Source: Neopestalotiopsis rosae (Eukaryota > Ascomycota > Sordariomycetes > Amphisphaeriales > Sporocadaceae). Taken from it: a stretch of 64,000 nucleotides of DNA. Positions 50,690 to 60,326 of this stretch are shown here, piece by piece. The notes under the pieces were generated by a model, which saw only the letters and a program-made list of their open reading frames with translations, was not told where the DNA came from and did no database searches. Each line of letters begins with the position of its first letter. The stretch's first letter is position 1. The DNA lies in assembly GCA_023078685.1 (NCBI GenBank), contig JALGAS010000005.1, forward strand, positions 1,488,001 through 1,552,000, in the 5' to 3' direction. A program made the translations under genes and the position numbers.

Positions 50690-53087
50690 CTACCTCTTGT
50701 GGCCGCCACATCCTCCCCTGAAGCCGTTGAGCAGTCGGTCGAGATTGGGAACATCGAGGCCGTCCCATCCTCTGCCCACCTGCTCCCTGTCGCTAATGTC
50801 AATGACGGCTCCGATGAGGCTTTTGTTGATCTCGTCGTCGACGACGCTGTCGTGCTTGTAGGCGGGGTGCTTGTCCACAAAGTCGCGAATCCACTTGGCC
50901 GCCGTCCAGAGCTCGCCGCTGGCGCGCCGGCGGATGAGGTTCAGGTACGTGTCGAGCTCGCAGCGCGTCTGCACGTCCACGTTGACCGAGTCCAGGTAGC
51001 TCTCGACGATGGGGATCAGGCCGGGGAAGTCGTGCTCGTCCGACTCGGAGCCGTTGATCACCTCGTTGATGGTCATGAGGGCGTACTCATCCTCAACGGG
51101 GCCCGTAGGCGTCGGCGGCCGGCTGATCATGGGCGTGCTCGTTCCCGAGCCCATGGCACTCCGCGTCGGCCGCGTGGGGAAGGGGTTCTTGCGGAAATAA
51201 AACTTCTTTTCCAGCACGGCGTCACGCGCGTGGGCTGTCTCCATGCCCTCGTCGACTTTGGCGATGGGGATATAAAAGTTTAGATCAAAGGAGAGGATGG
51301 CCCGCGTAATCAGGACCATGAAGACGGCAAATGCTGCATTCTCGAAATCGGTGATTTGGATCTCCATTGGCCTAAACTCGACGCGCCAGCCAATATCACT
51401 GCCCGCCGGTGGTGGCTTGAAACGCATGTGTTGCCAGTTGGTGGATTGAATGTTCTCGAAATGATCGGCCTTGGTCATATCCAGTTCCTCGAGGTCCTCG
51501 TTGAAAATAACAATCGGGTCGCGGATGAAGAGATGAGCAAAGTGGGTGGCCAGACGATCATCCATGCCGCCATCCATGAGCTGTTGCTTGATGTCCTGGT
51601 CAATGACGAGGTTGGGGTCCATATACTCTGGCCTTAATCGGCTGTCTGTCGAAATATACGTCGAGTTTGACGCATAGCGAGATTTTGGTATCCTCCATCT
51701 ACTGTCCTTTAGGGGCTGAGGCATCTTTTGTTAGTATCTTGGCTTGAGCGTGCCCGAAATGCGCGTTACACACCTTTTCTCCGAGCTCCTCCTCTGTGCG
51801 GTCATCAACAGCTCGGCTGATTTGATTCCAGCGGACATCTGTGTCGGCGAGAAAGCCCTTGTATATAGGCGTTGCGGCCGTCAGTGCCAACATGATTGGA
51901 CCGAGAGGGCTCAACTGATCATACATTTTCCGACCTTCGGTAATGTTCTTAGCCTGGAAAGTAATCTGCAAGCAGCAACTTCCCATGCCAAACGCCATGG
52001 CATCCATGTGAATAAAGTTGTCTGGACTTGCACCATTCCGAACGTCATCGTCTTCGGGCCAGTTGTGCAGATCATAATTGACAGTCGGGTCTTTCCAGGG
52101 GTTTGGCGTGTTCGTGTCATGGAACACGGGCACATTTACCTGAACCTTTTTGCCTCGCCTCCAACGGATGTTGGCCGCCAAGGTCGGGAATCGGATATGG
52201 GGATTGGCGATTTCATCCGGAACAAATTGTGAACGCAGCTTTGATCCTGACGGAGGATAATGAGGCTCCGTGAAGACACCCGGGACACCCAGCCGTGGAA
52301 ACGTGGTGAGCGTGATTGGGTACTCGTTGGCTTTCATGTGTTCCTTGGCAATTTTCCTCCTGAGATGGGATTAGTAGGGCACTTTGCGTGGACAAGGACA
52401 GAAAAGTAAAATACCTGAGTTTCATGTCCGGCTCCACGCCCAGCAATTCCTTGAATCCTATTCCCCAGGGTTTGCCTGGCGTGGCCTCAAGCATGAATCT
52501 ACCAAACTCGGGGTGGAAGACTGGGAGAGGATTCGACCTTTTCATTCTTAGCAGGGACATAATGGCGATGGAAAATCCACTGTTGTGAACTTACTGTTGT
52601 TTCTGGTCTTGAATGGCTGGCACGCCTCCACCCTTTGCCGCCAGTTCCTCATCGGCAGCCAATGCTTTCAAGATATCTGCTTGACGGAGCGAGACAAGGA
52701 CTTTAGGGTCATCCTTTTGGTATGAAACGACCAGGTATTCAACCTGGCGGCCATGTGAGAACAGTCTACAAATGCAGATTACGGGTAACTCGTTCTTACC
52801 TCGTCACCCCAGAGCATGGCATCTCGCTCCTTGGTCTTGGCCTTATTCCAGATTTCAAGCAATTGCTGCCCAGGTGGTTAGTATCATTCCACTCGATACA
52901 CAATGTAGGCACTGCGAGCCACATACCTTGATACCCCATTCCCTGACCTGATGTGCCTTTTTCTGGGCGTCTGGCCAATCCAGAGCCGTGCCGAGCGCAC
53001 TATACCCGCAGCGTTAGTAAATTTGTGTCACCTAGAAGCTTAAGGGCCGGGTCGGCGCAGATGGCTGACGACATACAGCAAACCCAT
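50690..53087 (-). CDS. gcs1: Glutamate-cysteine ligase (gamma-glutamylcysteine synthetase)
   Basis: Seven minus-strand exons: 53087-53077, 52999-52927, 52865-52800, 52743-52595, 52546-52415, 52359-51774 and 51715-50690, giving about 680 aa, close to yeast Gsh1. The enzyme makes gamma-glutamylcysteine from Glu, Cys and ATP, the rate-limiting cytosolic step of glutathione synthesis. The family start MGLLALGTALDWPDA is split by an intron after 11 coding bases. Further signatures are LWGDEVEYLVVSY, PVFHPEFGRFMLEATPGKPW, ANEYPITLTTFPRLG, HMDAMAFGMGSCCLQITFQA, IYKGFLADTDVRWNQISRAV, RIPKSRYASNSTYIS, WRVEFRPMEIQITDFENAAF and FYFRKNPF. The acceptor of exon 5 is ambiguous: CTAAG before 52546, or AAAAG nine bases on, which removes three residues. 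The exon 7 acceptor was set at CTCAG to give EK-PLKDSRWRIPKSRY as in homologues. No clear AP-1 (TTACTAA) site was seen close upstream. Confidence 0.95.
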
Positions 53088-54799
53088 GGTGATTCCTCAG
53101 TAGTAAACGATGCTTCCGAGTATATCTGCGTTTCCAAAGTCTACAAGAGCTTGACAGTTCCCGCTAGCCGCCGCCCGGTTTGCTGCGGCGATAAAAATCA
53201 CCGACTTGGCGTTCTTCGTACGTGATTGTGTGGATTTGGTGCTAAATTTGCGACAATCTTGCCTGATAGTATCTGGTCAGGTTATGAGCAGCGTAGCGTC
53301 TGGCACGCAGTAATTGTTGCTATGTAACGGTGAATTCCCCGTTTCCGCCTACGGAGTGATTGATGACAAAACTCTGACGCGGAGTAGCCCGGATGGCTGC
53401 GGAGGCTTTGATAATCGGCGTTCCCAGTTTTTTTTTTCCCCCCGAAAGGAAAACCTTGGTGTGGAAAAAAATTAGGATAGATCAACGGTCCAGCCTTTTT
53501 TTATCCTCCCCTTGCCTTTATCGACGAGGGAATAAAATATCCGGCAGAGGTCCGCTGACTTATCAGGCTTCCCGGACTCGTCAGATTTTCCCAAGATGAG
53601 CGACGATGGATCAGTCAATACCCGCAGCCTGACGATGGCGTTTTTTGGCGAGCCCCCACGTTACGCAGCTTGGTTTTCTGCTGAAGCGCGGCCAGAATCA
53701 TGTGCAGTGCGCACGAATCAAGTAATAGAAACCAGGTTGAGGCAGGTTCCAGGTTGGCGATAACAACTCCGCGCCAAAGCACGTAATGTTCTGGGTCCGT
53801 GACTGGTCAAAATCCTCGCGGCTGACAGTATAATGGGATGTGGGCTCCCGCGGGTTGAGAGGAACTTTGTAAGCTGTGAGTGTACGATATAATATATCGG
53901 CTGAGAATTTTGTATCAATGACCCCTCTATAAAAGAGGTACGATGCTTCATCTACTTGTAATATGCCGCACGCTCTTTGACGGCCTGGATTAATTTTTTC
54001 TGTCTCTCTTTTCTCCTACAACGGTCGCCAAGTGTGGGGTCAAGGGCGCGCTGTTGTTAGGGACTAACGAAGCACTGCTTAGAAATACAATTACCTACCC
54101 TCTGTGCATCTGGTTGCACTGGGGAGGAGCCAGGAGCCTTTTTTCCTTACGAGCAGATGGACCTGGGCCCGACTCCGAATTAGGCGGATCGCGGCTTTCA
54201 TAGGCAGAGCTTTGGAGAGCTTGTGGGAGCCAGCTGACGGTAGCTCCGGCACTGACCGGCCGTCGGCTTTCCCATAGCCGTGCATGACATGCAGTGGCTT
54301 TGCTTTGCAGTCCAGTCCTGTTCAAGTGTCCCTCCCAGTTGCCAGTGGACATCTCAAGGCACGTCTAGGCTCTAAACCGCGCCCTCGGGTAAGCAACCGA
54401 CTTTTACCTGGAGCAATGCAAAATGCAGGTAGATGGAGCCACTTTGAACGGCACCCATTCCGCATCTTTTACACATTGCACGCTGTCAAAGTGTGCCAAG
54501 ACGGTTTCATACCATAATACCGAGCAGCAGAGAGGATCTTACAAAACAGGTTTAGTAATCCAATTGGATTGATTAATAAAGACAACGGCAGCGCATGCCA
54601 TTTTGTCCTGGGTCCATACAACATTCACATGTTCATATGAAATGTTGTCACAATGAGATAGAGAGTGCTGACATGTCCCCCGAGTCAATCAATTCCTCAC
54701 CGATATTTTGATTATCCGGCGGTATTTTGAGTTCATATACCAACACCAAAGCGTCCAGATCTATTCTGAACAATGACACACCGCTTGCTATGCATTTCC
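53088..54799. other. Intergenic region upstream of gcs1 and downstream of dpb2
   Basis: About 1.7 kb between two minus-strand genes. It should contain the gcs1 promoter (right of 53087) and the dpb2 3' end. No additional gene, tRNA or transposon was recognised; a CCCCCC/TTTTTTT tract lies near 53430-53443. Confidence 0.55.
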
Positions 54800-57178
54800 T
54801 TAGAACAAACATTCCCTGACCTGACCTTTGCCTCCAAGCTCATATTCAATCCATCTTCCAACGCCTCTTCGTCCAGCCACAAGTATTGTCCCTGGATTCA
54901 TGACATGACAACCTTCATATGTGACACAGAACGGTGGGGCCGTTGCATCCACCAATATCATGGACGTAGGTAATGGATAAAGATGAAGGGCAGATGCGTA
55001 ATCCCAATGTACCGGCCGTATCTGCTGCCGAAAAGGCGCAAGATAACCCTGATCCAAAAGTGTTTTGACAAGTTTCCGTGCTGCTTGCACATCGTGTGCT
55101 ACCGCAGGTCTCGAGGCTTGGGGGGTTGCATCGACGTCCATAGCTTCGACAGCGGTTTCCTGATCCTCCAACGTACTTGTCATATCGAAATCTTCGGCCG
55201 TCTCTTGAGGTGGCGCTACATTCTCTTGATCTTCAGAGCTGGCCTTGGACCCCTTGAGGCGTACCGCCGTCCGGCGGAGACGCGCAGACATATCATCTCG
55301 GAATATCACGAGCTCGTGTGATGGCCCAAAGACTGTAAGCCTCGCCGGATTGGAAGTCCATACGGCTTCTCCTCCTTTCTTGACTCCTGGCTCTGCGTTT
55401 GCCGCAACAAAGGCTCTGCGAATGCGCGATGTAAACATATCAGGAACAGACTTGCGCGGCAACGGCACAGCAGCCCCCGCAGAAAATGAAGACGCCCAAC
55501 CATCATTATCGCCTGGGACGAAGACGAAGTTGGCTGTTTGTAAAAGGGTAGGAAAGTCCGACAACACTGACGCCAAGGAATCGAAATACTCCTTGTATTC
55601 CACGCTACCACCACTGCTCCCGCCGCCGGCCATCACAGCGTGTTGAGTAAAATTTCCAGTCAGGACAAATGTCATGGGAGATGCACCCTCGGGTTCCGAC
55701 GCATATATCGTCAAAATCTTGTGGAGCGCTTGCAAAGCACGTGGTTGATCGAGATTGAGTTCGCCCAGAATAACAACTCGGTCACGGCTTGGGGAGTCGT
55801 GGTCCTCCGACATGTGTCGCAGGATCCGTTGCTCAACCTTTCGCATCTTTGAACCGACTGCACGTTCACTGCCGACACCAAGAAAATCAATCCACCCAAA
55901 TCCGCCGCCAATCGTGTGATCCTGGCCGCCCTCTGGTCCACTCACGCCAAGTGTCACTTTCCGCTTTTCACAAGGCGGTTGGCCTATGAAGAATCCTTGA
56001 AACCTGCCTCCAATGATGCCACCAATACCATTACTAGCACCCAAGCCCTTACCAACGGATTCTTCTTCTTCCTCGTAAACGCCGTCGACCAGGACGATCA
56101 TCCCTGGTGTAAACCATGCAGAATCATCTGGCACGGATTGCGCTTGTGAAAGATCTAGTGAAATCGTTCCCGTTAGATCACTGATGGTTAGAGTGCCTGT
56201 GGGAGATATCGACAAGAGCCCAAGCAGCATATGGTGACTGCCGTGACGGCCCAGAAGATTTGCGATTGGTGTGATTTTGTAGGTCTGCTGTGCTGTGATC
56301 ACAGACGAGGACGAACGCTTTAAGGAAGGCGGCCCAGCCTTTGCCGTTGCGACAGCTGAAGTTTGAAAGGATTCATTCCTCAGGAGTCTTTGGTGAATGA
56401 CATTATATCTGTTCCTGAAGAGAGCTGTTTTGTGGGCGGCCGAGGGCATCAATGAAGGTTTTGTCGGATCTCGCTCGAAATGCTTCTTGGACACATTGTA
56501 GACCATTCGAGGCTGCTCGTAAGCGTTGATGACCTTGGTCCAGTCTCTCGGATCGTTCAGTCCGTCTTCATCTTCGGTCTCGTTCGACTCCATGTCCAAT
56601 GCACTTATGCCAAAGCTTCGATTGCTATCATCTCGTGCGAGCGTCGCAGGACGTATGCCAAGTCTTGTGTTGGACAGGTCGGCCTCGTCCAGGGCTTCAA
56701 TAGCCAGGCTGTTTTTCCGAGCCAGGTCGCCGCCTGTTGTGATTCTGCCTCCACTCATGTTACCCTCGAGTGTCTTGAGAATGTCCTTGAGCTCTTTGCT
56801 GGTGCCATCGACAATGACGCCGCCATTGCGGTTCTTCCAGGCCTTTGCTACCTCTTCCAGGACCTTCTCTGCCAGCCCTTCTTCGCGCCATCCCGAGCCG
56901 CAGTGCCGTCCGATAAAGGTCGCTAGTTCTTGCAGTGCCGACGACGTCAACGTAAGACTGTGTTTCTTTGTAAAAGTCCTGAAAGCCAATGGTCTCAGTG
57001 TCGCAGGAGGGAGAAGAATGGGTAATATTGTGGCTTTGGTGGGCGCGGCGGAGAAAGGCTTCAACGTTGCCTGAGGAGTCGCAAATGCGGGTGACGATGA
57101 GGGTATCAGGTTCGAGGCCTTGGGATTCGGCGTTCTTGCAGCGAATATTGGCGCCGCCTGTGGTTTTCGCGGCTGCAT
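54800..57178 (-). CDS. dpb2: DNA polymerase epsilon subunit B
   Basis: A single uninterrupted frame of 792 aa. Dpb2 is the essential non-catalytic second subunit of the leading-strand polymerase and links it to the CMG helicase. The N-terminal region contains ILPPATLRPLAFRTFTKKH and the LTSSALQELATFIG helix block typical of the Dpb2 N-terminal domain. After a charged linker come the OB-fold and the inactivated calcineurin-like phosphoesterase domain, with KITPIANLLGRHG, GMIVLVDGVYE, VVILGELNLD, FVLTGNF, FVFVPGDNDGWASS and NPARLTVFGPSHELVIFRDDMSARLRR. The C-terminus ends with HWDYASALHLYPLPTSMILV and NPGTI, conserved in B subunits. The length fits fungal orthologues. The start at 57178 gives the usual short Pro/Ala-rich leader. 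It is divergent from the gene at 57585, about 400 bp away. Confidence 0.96.
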   Translation of the reverse strand: MQPRKPQAAPIFAARTPNPKASNLIPSSSPAFATPQATLKPFSAAPTKATILPILLPPATLRPLAFRTFTKKHSLTLTSSALQELATFIGRHCGSGWREEGLAEKVLEEVAKAWKNRNGGVIVDGTSKELKDILKTLEGNMSGGRITTGGDLARKNSLAIEALDEADLSNTRLGIRPATLARDDSNRSFGISALDMESNETEDEDGLNDPRDWTKVINAYEQPRMVYNVSKKHFERDPTKPSLMPSAAHKTALFRNRYNVIHQRLLRNESFQTSAVATAKAGPPSLKRSSSSVITAQQTYKITPIANLLGRHGSHHMLLGLLSISPTGTLTISDLTGTISLDLSQAQSVPDDSAWFTPGMIVLVDGVYEEEEESVGKGLGASNGIGGIIGGRFQGFFIGQPPCEKRKVTLGVSGPEGGQDHTIGGGFGWIDFLGVGSERAVGSKMRKVEQRILRHMSEDHDSPSRDRVVILGELNLDQPRALQALHKILTIYASEPEGASPMTFVLTGNFTQHAVMAGGGSSGGSVEYKEYFDSLASVLSDFPTLLQTANFVFVPGDNDGWASSFSAGAAVPLPRKSVPDMFTSRIRRAFVAANAEPGVKKGGEAVWTSNPARLTVFGPSHELVIFRDDMSARLRRTAVRLKGSKASSEDQENVAPPQETAEDFDMTSTLEDQETAVEAMDVDATPQASRPAVAHDVQAARKLVKTLLDQGYLAPFRQQIRPVHWDYASALHLYPLPTSMILVDATAPPFCVTYEGCHVMNPGTILVAGRRGVGRWIEYELGGKGQVRECLF

Positions 57179-57584
57179 CTTGTTGGTGTTTGTTGTCTTG
57201 CCCTTTTTCTCTAGTCAAATGTGAAGTCAGATCCCAAAATTTCAGAATCCGAAGCAAGAATGCTTTGGTGTTGCTGCGATTGGTACTTAGCAGTCTACTT
57301 CGACAGAATAATACGCGTTGGAAAAGACGCGACTTTGACATGCAGCGCGTAAATTGGCTGGAAAATCCCCCACCACAACAGGGCCGTCCGGGGTCTTGAT
57401 CCCTGTGAGCAGGTACCTTAGCCCCAATCCTTGCAGCATAATGTACCTACACATGCCGCTGCAAGCAGTGGGGCACTTCATCGACGTCAGGGCGCGTTTC
57501 GAGACTTTTTGGTGATAAGATAGAGCTCTGAAGCCATAGCTGCAGCTTTTGAGCTTCCCATCGTCTCGACCCTTTGCTTTCACC
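57179..57584. promoter_or_regulatory. Bidirectional promoter, dpb2 / mitochondrial protein
   Basis: A 406-bp interval separates the start codons of two divergent genes, so it must hold both promoters. No TATA box or cell-cycle (MCB, ACGCGT) element was clearly seen; GGCGCG/CAGGGCGCG-like GC-rich words occur near 57490. The interpretation rests on gene orientation. Confidence 0.65.
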
Positions 57585-58578
57585 ATGTTGCTTACACGAC
57601 TACGAGCGGCCCCGGCTCTGAGGGGTATCCAGAGTCGCCGGCTTGTTTCCACGTTATCAAAGAATCCGCATATCGTCAGTATTACATTCATGGAGTAACC
57701 CAAGTATAAGCCTGTCAATTCTTACACACCTCCAGAAAGTCTTTCCCAATGCTACGTTGGACAACAGACATGTCCTTACGTATCTGGACACTCAACCCCC
57801 GTCAATGGACATCGCGATAGGAACTTCGACAGAGAACCCGCCTACGCCCCAGTCATTCTCCGAGAACCACAAATTCCTCACGATTCTATACGATGTTCTA
57901 GCGAAGCACGCCGCTCAGGATCCTCAACTCCAGAGTCAAGCGCAAGCGTTCGCAGGTCCGGGCGGCATGACCTTCGGTGCCGGTGGAGCTTTTCCACAGC
58001 AGTCTTCAAGACGCACCTCTCGGAGCAAACATGCCGCCGGTACTGGTGGTGGTGGCGCGAGTGCCCAAGGGGGAGCCGGAGGGGGTGGAGTGGGCGGATA
58101 CGTCCATCTCTCCGACTTGAGAAATCCTCCTGACTTTGGAAGAATAGCTGTAAGTATATCGATCCTCCGGATATCTTCACTGGAAACTGTCCCAGGCGAA
58201 CAAACACTGCCTCAATTTGGCGAATTGATACCGTTTTCGAATGCAAAAGCCGGGAAGCGGACATACACTGCACTGTCTACCACGAATTAGCATGCGGATC
58301 ATTGACATCAGAATACAGTGGCCGGAAGACATCATGGGAAGTATTGAAGTAGACGGACATGGTCAAATTGTTGGAAAATTCGAATCCAGTGGAACCTATC
58401 GAGTTGTGACCAACGAGGGGATGTAAGTGTATCTAGGCGAAAGCCGCCGCAACTTCAAAGCCGCATGTGGAGGCTGGAAGGAGTTAACTGACATATTCGT
58501 ACTATCAGTCTCGGCCTCAGTGACTTTCTGAGAAACAAGCTTATCGAGCGACTCAAGGAAGAAGAAAAAAAGAACTAG
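57585..58578 (+). CDS. Conserved fungal protein with probable mitochondrial targeting peptide
   Basis: Four exons, 57585-57674, 57736-58149, 58319-58422 and 58509-58578, encode 225 aa; the introns are GT-AG (first donor GTCAGT, the others GTAAGT) and all joins keep frame. The N-terminus (MLLTRLRAAPALRGIQSRRL) is Arg/Leu/Ala-rich and lacks acidic residues, as in a mitochondrial presequence. The body contains GTSTENPPTPQSFSEN, a Gly-rich segment (about residues 120-155) and HLSDLRNPPDFGRIAWPEDI-like sequence, then SGTYRVVTNEGILGLS and a charged helical C-terminus ending EEEKKN. I recognise this pattern from uncharacterised ascomycete proteins annotated only as hypothetical. No catalytic motif is visible and no function is proposed. 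Confidence 0.85.
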
Positions 58579-60326
58579 GGAGGGGACAAGTTGACCAGGC
58601 AGAGGTCAGCGTTCCCCAGCACTTTGTAAAATTGTAACTGTATATCATGGAGATGTTGCTTGTCCCATCTCAACTATGTAATACATCCGCTCGCCACGAA
58701 CTTAGTCTCAAGTGTGCCAGGAAAAGAATATATGTATATATCTCGTATGAAGCCACCCCCTATACATCCGCATAACACGACCGGAGCTCGACGCTCATAT
58801 ACTCGAAGCCCGGGACAAATGATCAATACGACGATGATAATGGTTGGACCGAATCGTTCGTGCAGTGTTCGTGGAAAGTCTAGCAGTAGCGGTTTCGAGG
58901 ATCATACTAAGTTACCACTTTGCAACTTCGGGGGTCGCACCGCACATGTGGTTATAGAGCGCCCAATGTCTCACTTGCAACATGTCAGAACTTCTGACAC
59001 GGTGTCAATATGGCGTATAAATCTACCAACAAATACATCTTCAAGATTCCACCCAAGGTGTATTGAGTGGTGCAACTACAAGAGGCGAAACTGTATTCAC
59101 CCACAGTATGGTGCTCGGAATATGAAAGTCACATACGCTTCGGTCTTCACTGTTTGGAAGTTCAGTATTGCTAGAACACTTGCGAACACAACGAGACGGA
59201 CTCCTGTACTGTACCTTAACAGGGCATATTAGTACCCGCTTATTGTTTTACCTGATCTCAATACATTCAAATTGCCATGTTCGTGGTACATCATAATCTT
59301 GTGGATGGACGGTAACGAACCGACGTTTGGTCAATTTGTTTGCTCTGAGATCGTGCCATAGGTAGGATATTTTGGTCTAGAGAACGGCTCATGCATCATT
59401 ATACTATTCACTACAGATGCACCTGCAGCCTACAAAGTCTGATCTGGCCCTTCCAGTGCGTACTTGGCTGAGTTTTAGGTAGACTTGGCTGCTGCCAAGC
59501 TGTGGTGGAACAACTAATGAAGTAAAGGTAGCCTCTACAGGCTACTATTGCCAGCCAACAACTTTGAACTAGCTCCTCCTCACCACTCAAACCTAGAACC
59601 TCGGTCATCGAGCAGGGAGCTACCAGTCGACTAACACTTATCTATCTTCGGGCCCCTCCACGCCCCAGCACACTTTCAGCTAAGAGCACCAACTTCTCAA
59701 TAACCGTACAAATTGACTGCGGCTATTACGTGCCTTTCCGTACAAACAGTCCAAGCTGAAGAGCTGTGTATTAGTCTTCTCAGAGAACCCTTTCTCGAGT
59801 TTGCGAACCATCATACGTAGCTCTTTTTGGTGCTCGGTCGCATCGGGATCTGGTGATCTGCTTTCTCTCCAGCGATACGGAGCAGTAGTTCAACGTCGAT
59901 TACTATTTCGGAAATCTGCCCCGAGCCCCCGAGTCAAGCGAACTTTTTGTACTCCACACACTGCGGAGAGAGTGCTAGGTGGATTGGATAGAGAAGCGGG
60001 CAGTAATTCATCAGGCTCGTTATTGCTGGGGTCAGTGCCAGCGGCCTGGCGACAACTCAAGCACTGCAGCCAATCCCACTCCCCTACTGTGACCTAGCCC
60101 ATCAGCTGCCCTGGTCGCACGCCCACTGCAACAGCCGTGCCCCTCGCCGACTGCTGCTTGCTCCATCAAGACCTGGAGCTTCCTTCGATGAAGCAGAGCC
60201 CGCCCACGACATCCAGATCTTGATACGTACGTACGTCCTTTGACTCCAAGAGCTCCGTCTGGCTGTCGCAGCGACAGCTTATACAGTCACGACGCCGCAG
60301 CCCGCCCTGGCCACTGTTCTGCAGAC
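58579..60326. other. Intergenic region upstream of snf1, with a SINE-like remnant
   Basis: About 1.75 kb. A plus-strand open frame at 58660-59232 has no recognisable motif and odd composition, and is probably chance. A tRNA-headed structured remnant lies at about 59400-59640. From 59900 onward the sequence is C-rich and probably is the snf1 promoter and leader, including a GTACGTACGT word at 60227-60236. Confidence 0.55.
59400..59640 (-). mobile_element. Possible tRNA-derived SINE remnant
   Basis: On the minus strand, a box A-like TAGTCGACTGG (59633-59623) is followed 40 nt on by a box B-like GGTTTGAGTGG (59593-59583), close to the Pol III consensus and spacing of a tRNA; box B differs by C to T at its fifth base. 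The downstream body contains two perfect hairpins: GTAGCCT/AGGCTAC with a 4-nt loop (59528-59545) and CTTGGC/GCCAAG with a 4-nt loop (59484-59499). A tRNA-like head plus structured body is the layout of fungal SINEs. The tRNA part does not fold into a full cloverleaf, no target-site duplication was found, and the left boundary is a guess. Confidence 0.3.

Noticed and set aside
58660..59232. 190-codon open frame downstream of the mitochondrial-type gene
   Set aside because: No signature, irregular composition, and no splice or start context; probably chance.
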